Shown here in pieces: positions 54,201 to 64,000 of a stretch of 64,000 bases of DNA. The notes beneath the pieces were generated by a model, which did no database searches, was not told where the DNA came from, and saw nothing but the letters and a program-made list of their open reading frames with translations. The DNA is from Mesostigma viride. Lineage: Eukaryota; Streptophyta; Mesostigmatophyceae; Mesostigmatales; Mesostigmataceae. The first letter of the stretch is position 1; each line of letters starts with the position of its first letter. The translations under genes and the position numbers were made by a program. The stretch covers positions 6,925,046-6,989,045 of the forward strand of contig RPFO01000667.1 in NCBI GenBank assembly GCA_009746045.1. Direction: 5' to 3'.

Positions 54201-57200
54201 ATGTACATATGATATGCAATACCAGGTATGCGGCGGGTGTTCTTATCGACCGGCCGCCACACGAGCCAATCAGCCGCGGGTGAGAATTTGACTGTGTTTG
54301 GATGAACTATTTGGGCTGACTGTTACTGATTGGATGATGGGTTAACTATTAATATTTGAGACAATGATGTTGGATTAACAAATATTATCTGGGATAACTT
54401 TGGATCAACTACACTGCATAACCGTGTCATAAAGCACGCATCCGAATGTGCCAATGGCGGCCAAGTGAGCTACTATCCCTTCATGGTACTTTGCGGTACC
54501 TGCGGAGGTTAGTGCACGGACTGTACACAGGCGGCATGCACACGCGCCCAGCAGCCAACAAGTACGGAAACCAACCCCTTCGACGTTGTGAAGCTGGAGG
54601 CAGCTCCCTAATACGCTGCACGGGAGCATGGCGCAAGCCCCCCTCCCTCCAATGCCAGTATCTGCAAACTTCCAAGTGTGCTTGACGTCCACTTGGGTAC
54701 CCTACAGGATCAAATGAAGCAACCAAGGCTGCCGCCGTATTTGCTGAGTGGTCGACGCGCACGACACCAGCATACGCCGGCCATACCGAAAGACGCCAGC
54801 GAGCGCATCCCTACCATGTAAACAGGCACCCTGAGTGATGCCACCGCACGTACCTGGAAGCAGGTGAAGCGCATCACCCCCAGCACACATACGGGCGTCC
54901 ACCGCGCCGGCACGACCTGTGACGTATGCGGGCGTGAGGGGCACGCGCAAGTGAGGGAATGCGTTCGTGAGGGCGCAGGGGCATCGGGGGTGCGTGTACC
55001 CAAAACCGAAAACCTTCGCTATAACCTAAGGGGTGCCTAAGGGGGAGTGCCTCTTACCATGAGGGGCGCGCCAACGCTTCGCGGGGGTAATCAATGGGGG
55101 TGGGTAGGGGTGGATTAGGGTAGCTCTTATACATCAGGCACTCTTATACAATCACGTGCATCCGTTTGTTAGCGGATGCTACCACGGTGTTGTCATCCGC
55201 ACAAAAACATGTACTGCGACAAAACGGTACAAACAACCGCAAACACACGCGCACTTCCTACCACTCACAGACAGAGTGACAAAGTGACCGAGGGGTGGGG
55301 TAAGGGGGGTGTAGGGGGAGATGAACCGCAGCCTGCAATCATCGGGGGAAGGGGGGGGGGAGATGAACCGCAGCCTGCAATCGGGGTAAGGGGGGGGGAC
55401 ATGAACCGCAGCCTGCAATCGGGGTAAGGGGGGAGATGAACCGCAGCCTGCAATCGGGGCAGGCAAACGGAAGCACCTAGAAGGGAGAAGCCACCGGCGA
55501 CCGCGTGCAAAAACCATGACAGCTATGGTATACAAGAAGCAGGCTGCGCGCATGCAAACTGCAGCATCAAGCCATCACGATGGCACAGTAACCACACAAC
55601 AAGAAAGGCAGGGAAGGCGATAGCACGATGGCAGCCACGCGGGCTATCGTCTTTCTAGCAAGCGCGTGCCCCGCCGCAGCAATTGCCAAGGCACTTGAAA
55701 CTCGCTAATTGCCAAGGCACTTGAAATGGGTATGCACCTGCGCTAGCAACTGAATGACCGCATAACCAGGTGTTGAAACATGCATGAGCACGAATGTGCA
55801 GCACATGCTACGATGGCTGTGAAGCTCGCTAACAACGCGGTTATGTAACGCTGTCTGCAGCAAAAATCACACAGCATTCGGAGCTCACTATGGAAACCCA
55901 GTCACGGTATGCAAACACCGGCGCGGAGTGAATCTCCCACGGCAGCAACGGCCAATGTGCATCCAGAGCAAATACTAACGCCACGCATCAGACGCACGAT
56001 GATACCAACGGGCGATGAAACTATCGCACGCCCACCTGCGCAGCGCGGAACTCCCACGGCAGTGCGGCACAGTGCTGGTCCACGAACGCGTTCACCCCCT
56101 TGCAGTATGACTCCATCAGCAGCAGGTCCAGCTCGCACCCACCCAGCTCGTCCTCACGCACGGGGGCCTGGTCGAGCCCGCAGGAGAGGGGAATGAGGTA
56201 ACAGAATTAGGCTAGAAAACGATAACCCAGCGGCTTCCCACGCACGGGGGCCTGGGTATCACCATGCCAACAGGTTGAACAGCAAGGGAACGGTCCCTCC
56301 TGGATGGCAATGAGAAGCCAATGAGAACATGACCCAAGCCCAGCGGGTGCTTGCATAATGGGGTCGCCTTGCGAAGCCGCACGGCGCACAGGGCACAATT
56401 TCAATTATTATAGTATGAAATTTAAAGGGCCACTGGGGAGGAGAACAAAGCAACCATATCACGCCAGAGAGCCATAACCAAGCCAGCCCTCGGTTGCAGG
56501 GCACTGTGCTCAAACCATAGCGAGAGGAGAAGCCGATTTGGGGTTGCCTTGGAAGGCCATAGACAAAAAGAAGAAGCCATTTGATGGTGAGAGACGGTGG
56601 CCTAAGCCCAGCTGGCTCCAACGCACAGAACTGGGGTGCAGTAATGCCAATAACATAGTACTCCGTGGCATGCCCATGCGTATGACACGCACGACACGCA
56701 CGTACTTACTTACTCACTTAATGCCAATAACAAACAGTATGCTTGAGAGCCCATGAGCAGGCATGGCGCACTGCCCCCTCAGCAAGCAAGCAGTAATGCC
56801 GACAACAAACAGTATGCCTGTGAACTCAAAACCCATCAGCAGGCAAGGGGCACTGGCAATCTAGGATAACCCCCCCGCTGCTCCTCACATAATGATCCTG
56901 TGGACCATATAATCGTGGGCACAGCCAAGAGGAGAAAGAGGATCTGGCACTCGTCACTATTACTAGCACAGGGAATATGGTGTCGAGAGGGAGCATGAAG
57001 ATAGCGCAGTGCTGTATACAACAGCGCCGCGTCACCAGCACGAGAAAGGCAGGAACATAAAGGCATTACGAATGCAGACAGCGCTGTAAACAACAGCACA
57101 ACGCACCTGCGACGCGTTCTTGAAACAGTAAAGCAGCGACGTCAAAATAGCACCTCGACACAGCACCTTAAAAACTACCCCACTGGCTATGCCTCTAAAG

Positions 57201-59767
57201 CATTCCAACGGCAGCGACAAAAGCACGAACACACAACGGCACCCCACCTGCGGCACACCGTAAAGTACGATAGCAGCGTGCACAACAGCAGCCAAAGAAG
57301 CACGAACACACAACGGCACCCCACCTGCGGCGCGTCCTTGCTCGCATTTGCAGCATCGCGCGCCGCCGCCTCTGCGGCCGCACACTGTTGGATGTGCTCG
57401 TAGTCACCCTGGGCGAGCCGGGCCCAGCCCATGACGCGCGCCAGGTGGTCCACAGGGATGGCCGCGGGGCCTGCCAGGGTGCCAGCAGCCACCATGTGTG
57501 ATTGACAAGGGTCGTCGATAGCAGGAAGCATGTCAGGCGGGGCATGTCCATGTCCGCAAATGGGGGCGGGGCATGTCCATGTCCGCAAATGGGGGCGGGG
57601 CATGTCCATGTCAGGAAATGAGGGCGGGGCATGTCCGTGTCGGCAAATGAAGGCGGGGCATGTCCATGTCGGCAAATGAGGGTGGGGCATGTCCGTGTCG
57701 GCAAATGAAGGTGGGGCATGTCCGTGTCGGCAAATGAGGGCGGGGCATGTCCGTGTCGGCAAATGAAGGCGGGGCATGCCCATGTCGGAAAATGAGAGCG
57801 GAGCATGTCCATGTCGGCAAATGAGGGCGGGGCATGTCCATGTCGGCACATGTGGGCGGGGCATGTCCATGTCGGCAAATAAGGGGGCATCAAGGCGGAC
57901 CATTAAAGGGGAGGACGTTAACGGGGAGGACATTGAAGGGGAGCATTTTAGAGAGGGACAAAAGCAGGCCAAATCCATGTCGGAACAAAACGGGGGTCAG
58001 GTGACACCTCTACTGTGGTCTATCTACCAGGGGTCAAGGTACCTCGCTTGGTGGTCTTTAACTCATGACACTCCCATGCGTGCGCGTGGATGCGTGACAA
58101 CAAAGGGGATGTCGAGAGGGGGCATCATGGGGGCGTGTCCATGTCGGGGACAAGGGGGTGTAGAGTTGGACGCAAGGGGAGATGTCAGAGGGGGCCAGGC
58201 ATTGAATGTAATAAGTCCACGTCGGGGGGGTCAAGAACAGGGGGGTGGGTCAAGAACGAAAGATGAGCTAGTCAGAAATAAAGGAGGAATGTCGGAGCGG
58301 AATGCTGACATCAGCGATGCAGGCATCCGGCGGAGTCGGTGTAGGGTGATGGCCGTGCAGGGATTTGGCCAGATGAAGGGGCAGTTGAAAGGGTCAGGCG
58401 AATTTGAAGGGGAAAGGGTAAAAGGACGGGCTACTGCCGATGCCAGAAAGATGTGAGATAAGTTGCAAAAGGGAAGCTACCTGTGGCTGAGATAAATAAG
58501 GGAGCCTTATCCTTGGTAAAAAAAAGAACGAAAACCAAGGGTTGCACGACAACCTGCTCTCACACATTGAAAAAAAAAAAGAGAGGATTTCACGTCCTTG
58601 GGTCACGATGGAGGGGTTGTCGTGTTTGGAGACAGAGGCGAAAACCATGCCGGAGTGAGTTGTGAAATGTGCAGTGTAACAAACTCGAAAGGAGGCACTG
58701 GGGAGGGAAAGGGAGCGGGGCATGGGTTGGGGACAGAAGACTAGTAGCGCATTCATCGAGCAGCCAGTAACATAGTCACGTCGACCCTGAAATGGTGACA
58801 TAAAACAAATGATCTCGATTGGAAACCTAGTATTGCAATCCAATTACTGCAACAGAAACAACCTCCTTCCTTCGTAAGCAAGGAAAATAGTAAGTACCCC
58901 ATCCACATGCGGACGTCAGCATGCTTTGCCATTCTAGTGACATCAAAGACTGGGAGGCCTCACCTCTCATCTCGGAGATCAGGCCGCAGCTGACGCGGCG
59001 CAGGGTCTCCATCTGCCAGAGCCTGTCTTGGGCGTGCATGAAGCCCTGCAGGTTTCAAAAACGTCCCTCATAGCAGGACACCGAACCAGATGCGCCACCG
59101 TTTGTAAGTACAAAGCATCGTTTGTGAGCATTACGCACAGCTGGGATTATCACTCCGTGCGCACAAATTCATTTTGTTAACGCGGGTGGTCAGAGATATA
59201 AGGCGCGCCCAAAACATGCAGGTAAGCATATTGCCTCGTAAGGAAAAGTTCGGGTAAATCGGTTCAGAGTGCATATCTCTCAAGCCTAATCTTTCAAGTG
59301 TCGACATCGGGATACATGACCATGAACTCGGCAATAGATCTTGGCAACACAGGAGCAACCGTCATTCATCAAGGATACACAACGGAGGAAACAACGACTT
59401 AATTGAAACGCCGAGAAGCAAGTACCAAGGGAATGTGCAACTGATAATGGGATTCATGTAGAATCCTTGCCAAATCAGGTACCACGACTCACCAACGTTA
59501 CGAAGCCCCGGGCTTACGGGCATTGCTTACCTGTGCGAAGAAAAGATCCGCCCAGGTGGTCGCCGTTATGTGAGGAACGCCCCATGTATCTTTGTATATG
59601 GTAACAGGCCCTGAAAGACCTGACCCCGGAAGGACTTGGAAATTAAGGGACTGACCCGCGGGGGGCAGGCTGGCTTTTGCCCATTGGGGTATGAGCACGC
59701 GCACAGCCAACTGCTTCTTGAGGTAATCCGCTACCTCAGAGATGCCGCTCAGCACAGAACTAAGCAT
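43493..59767 (-). CDS. Penicillin-acylase-family Ntn hydrolase, at least 15 exons
   Basis: Exons, 5' to 3': 59767-59531, 59045-58964, 57470-57325, 56167-56036, 54916-54854, 54066-54012, 53101-52056, 51819-51734, 51209-50519, 48951-48807, 48000-47786, 47566-47526, about 46273 (or 46243)-46034, 45836-44520, 43687-43493. All introns are GT-AG and the phases agree at every junction except inside exon 7. The protein is about 1530 residues. Family signatures are in order: VTIYKDTWGVPHI, GFMHAQDRLWQMETLRR, YCKGVNAFV, GSNWWVVNG (nucleophile Ser), VLANDPHL, IGHNDHVGWG, DVYLEKFEG, DIGYTLVGAHP, FIVGANHA (oxyanion Asn), YGGDTNTVN and GQSGQ. Family members cleave amides after self-processing into two chains; the substrate here is unknown. 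Usual length is 700-850, and the excess is low-complexity insertion. No clear signal peptide. Starts of exons 13 and 14 are least certain, and exons upstream of 59767 are possible. Confidence 0.93.
44050..44305. repeat. Intron repeat, TAGTGTCATGATGAAGATA type
   Basis: About ten irregular copies of 18-30 bp in the last intron of the penicillin-acylase gene. Confidence 0.85.
46384..46500. repeat. 12-bp minisatellite in intron 13-adjacent sequence
   Basis: GGAGTATGATAA repeats about ten times just upstream (gene sense) of exon 13. It is translated on both strands as Tyr/Asp/Lys or Ile/Leu runs, which are artefacts. Confidence 0.92.
46540..46835. repeat. 29-bp minisatellite
   Basis: CATTGACAAGGGTGA recurs at 46553, 46582, 46611 and on to about 46800, roughly nine units in intron 12. 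Confidence 0.93.
48034..48067. repeat. G-run cluster in intron 10
   Basis: Two G-runs on the plus strand (about 18 and 11 bases), separated by AACG-type breaks, lie just upstream (gene sense) of exon 11. A second such tract, (GT)n followed by about 26 G, is at 48202-48248. Confidence 0.85.
49449..49868. repeat. C-rich compound microsatellite in intron 9
   Basis: (CCA)n, then (CCCCCA)n, then (CCG/CCCCG)n, then (CCA)n again over 420 bp. The gene sense strand is G-rich. Gly/Val, His/Pro and Pro/Thr frames through it are artefacts. Confidence 0.95.
52056..53101 (-). other. Exon 7: autoprocessing site and catalytic serine
   Basis: Begins right after a (CA)n-rich acceptor (ACACACCAG). It encodes GPEMAAEWGLAEAV, an Arg-rich linker (RRRRERARKHAREEAR), a long Gly/Asp/Pro-rich spacer, then GGAAGSNWWVVNGKGTDTG. 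The Ser codon TCG at 52473-52475 is the expected chain break and nucleophile. Next come RPVLANDPHLSVTIPLIWYD, a Gly-rich insert, and VPGLPGVMIGHNDHVGWG. The exon ends CTACGCAG before GTGAGC. The frame changes inside the Gly-rich insert. Confidence 0.9.
52245..52333 (-). other. Frame discontinuity: mini-intron or indel in exon 7
   Basis: The frame carrying the catalytic Ser runs into a stop at about 52230, while the next family motif (VPGLPGVMIGHNDHVG) lies in another frame of the same exon. Removing 89 nt from GTGGGT (52333) to ACAG (52245), or 74 nt from GTGCGG (52318), restores the frame. The putative acceptor is purine-rich, unlike the other introns, so a one-base error in a G-run is equally possible. 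Confidence 0.6.
53105..53560. repeat. (GT)n compound microsatellite in intron 6
   Basis: About 455 bp of GT with GC and TT interruptions and a G-run at 53426. It ends at the AG acceptor of exon 7, so on the gene strand it supplies a CA-rich rather than pyrimidine-rich acceptor context. Confidence 0.95.
55315..55465. repeat. Irregular tandem repeat in intron 4
   Basis: GATGAACCGCAGCCTGCAAT recurs four times (about 55320, 55361, 55402 and 55435) separated by G-rich spacers. Confidence 0.85.
57530..57890. repeat. 30-bp minisatellite, 12 units, in intron 2
   Basis: GGGGCATGTCCATGTCGGCA repeats every 30 bp with CAT/CGT and AGG/TGG variants. It begins about 60 bp upstream (gene sense) of exon 3. 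Confidence 0.95.
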
Positions 59768-60606
59768 GTTGGGAACGCTTTAGGCGATCGCTTCTATAAA
59801 ACAACTCATTAAGTCGGGGTCAAATGCTTGTAGGTCGTCGTAATCTGGCTAATTTCGATGGCAACTGTTAATTTACACAGTACGCTGACAAAGAAATTGC
59901 AAGAATTGCTATCGGTCATTCCTGCAGTCGTTCGCCATTGAGGCTTTGTGCCCAACTGCTCCTCAAAACTATCTAATCAAAACTTTCCTACGCAACGTGT
60001 CGGTCTCTGATGCCAGGATGATGCTGTGCTGCTGGCACGCCCGTACCGCGATATTCTGACAAAGCGTACTGTGGAAAGACGGAAATCTCCCGCGATGGGA
60101 TAATAGCCAGGAAACGGTCCTGCCTGGACGGCCCAATCGACTCCCCCAGTCCCGCTATGCCACTTCGCCAGCCCCGGATGACCTCGGACAGGAGGAAAAC
60201 CGTGACGCACTTAATAAGTGCGTGACGATGGCAAACGCCACGAAACGTCGGAGTACGTCGCGGGCGCAAACGTCTAGCACATTTAAGTACAGCCGTTTAG
60301 CTACGATCGCCATGATCATCAACAAAGAGTTCAATGTTTGCTGCAGCATGCCATGCTTGTGACATGCAGGATTTTACTTATCAATGCCCGTCGGTCTTTA
60401 CATACTTACAGGAATATATTTATATTCTAAACCATTCGCCGAATCTTCAGTTGGTTGTTCGAGATGCGTGTTATAAATTATACTACGTATACTATCATTA
60501 TATCCATCTTCCCATTCCCGTATGCGTCCGGCGTGGTTGTCGACTTGGCACGCGCGCGCGGTGCGCATTCAGTTTCATAGCGGCTTCTTGGCGATCGCTA
60601 TGGTGG
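59768..60606. other. 5' flank of the penicillin-acylase gene; no gene seen
   Basis: Only short frames. It probably contains the promoter and possibly a 5' noncoding exon. No element is recognised. Confidence 0.3.
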
Positions 60607-63105
<2,499 letters not shown>

Positions 63106-64000
63106 GGGGACGTGCGCCCGCCGAATTTTTTGGCGCCAAAAATATTCGCGGTACCGCCGTGAAGTGAAAAGTGGGTGCACGGTGCGCGCATCCCTTGCGG
63201 AAGTGGCCATGGCGACTGCGTTTAGGCGAAACTAGCAATGTAGGGCTAGAGAAATGCAAAAAAAATGCTCGAATGTTGGAGACGATGATTTAATGATGTT
63301 GGGTTGTGGCGGCAAGTTGCTGGTTTACAATATCGCTGCTTTCTTTTACTGCCATCGGCATGGGGGGTAAACTGCATTTTTTGGTCGCGCGGAATAAAAT
63401 AGAATTCGTGATAGCGGCAGTGAATTCGCAGTTTTGGGGGGCTTTTTGACCGTAAACGATGCATTAATATCGGTAGCATTGAATTCCAAACCAAACTGGT
63501 GCTTTTTGCTACATTTTCGGCTATTCTCGGTAAGTAATTCTTCAGGCCTGCGCAGTGCATGTCGGAACCTTCCATGGAAGAACGGCCGTTGTTGCGCGCC
63601 TGGGCGAGGGATCTGCGAGGGACAGGTATAGATTTGTCGCGAATGTTATGTGCTATCAGTTCTTTCTTCTATGAGCTCATCGTTCGAAGTTTTTTTCGTT
63701 CTTTTTGGGCAGTTTCCGCCAGCTAGCTCGCCGTTGCTTGCCGTGGTGTTGTCGAATACCTGGCAGATTTAGATTGTTTTCGCTGACGTCGTGGTCAGGC
63801 CGCTTCAGTCGAAGCCTATATCTTCTCGGGAAGGTTTAAGGCATTTCATAAAACGTGTTCTGGCAAGGATGTTGTGCGTATGGACGCTTCTTGTTGTGTG
63901 AGAGTGACGCACCCTCTCTTCGCAGCGGCATCACAGCGCTCATGCGCTGGAGGGCCGCCAATGGTTTCTTTCCATTTTATCGTGCAGGGGAGGAAGTGTT
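63106..64000. other. No gene recognised; palindromic E2F-like site
   Basis: Mostly non-repetitive sequence with short frames. TTTTTGGCGCCAAAAA (63127-63142) is a perfect palindrome containing two inverted TTTGGCGC E2F/DP-type motifs, which could belong to a promoter of a plus-strand gene beginning beyond the window. This is inference only. Confidence 0.25.

Noticed and set aside
43493-59767. Bacterial contamination as the source of the penicillin-acylase gene
   Set aside because: The family motifs are split by GT-AG introns containing repeats typical of the surrounding DNA, and the exon phases fit.

Overview
This window looks like nuclear DNA of a green alga (Chlorophyta). The evidence is 38-residue OPR-type repeat proteins ending in a RAP domain, a long GT-AG intron-rich gene, non-LTR retroelement fragments, and very heavy micro- and minisatellite content. 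The species cannot be read from the sequence. There are no bacterial operons, rRNA genes or convincing tRNAs.

Layout. 1-38.4 kb is a decayed tandem triplication of a block I call alpha + RAP gene + 68-bp satellite + beta. Unit 1: alpha1 (1-8.16 kb), RAP1 (8168-10897, minus), satellite (10.86-12.03 kb), beta1 (12.13-13.1 kb). Unit 2: a diverged alpha2 (about 20.1-23.96 kb), RAP2 (23984-26551, minus), satellite (27.05-28.27 kb), beta2 (28.38-29.35 kb). Unit 3: alpha3 (29.75-36.25 kb) and RAP3 (36.24-38.42 kb), a frameshifted relic. Between units 1 and 2 lie a frame-broken U-box/protein-kinase gene (13.5-14.85 kb), an ankyrin/coiled-coil exon (15.74-16.42 kb) and a candidate spliced gene (17.6-18.7 kb).

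38.5-42.8 kb is a nest of retroelement pieces. 43.5-59.8 kb is one minus-strand gene of at least 15 exons for a penicillin-acylase-family Ntn hydrolase; its exons join in phase, and its introns hold most of the satellites of that region. 60.6-61.6 kb is a near-pure (GTT)n tract of about 1 kb abutting a reverse transcriptase fragment (61.6-63.1 kb). The last 0.9 kb has no recognisable gene.

Mobile DNA. Three retroelement 3'-end families recur. T1 encodes an RT with a YADD box and ends in a short perfect hairpin plus a (TTAA)n tail. T2 ends in a UUCG-loop hairpin plus the same kind of tail. T3 ends in an RT C-terminal fragment and an ATTATATTATTA end. Many copies have visible 9-15 bp target-site duplications, and the duplicated blocks supply unoccupied sites for several insertions. 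The smallest T1 insertion is 42 bp: only hairpin and tail.

The RAP proteins probably act on organelle RNA, by family knowledge. The penicillin-acylase protein is a self-cleaving amide hydrolase of unknown substrate. Nothing in the sequence links the two functionally.
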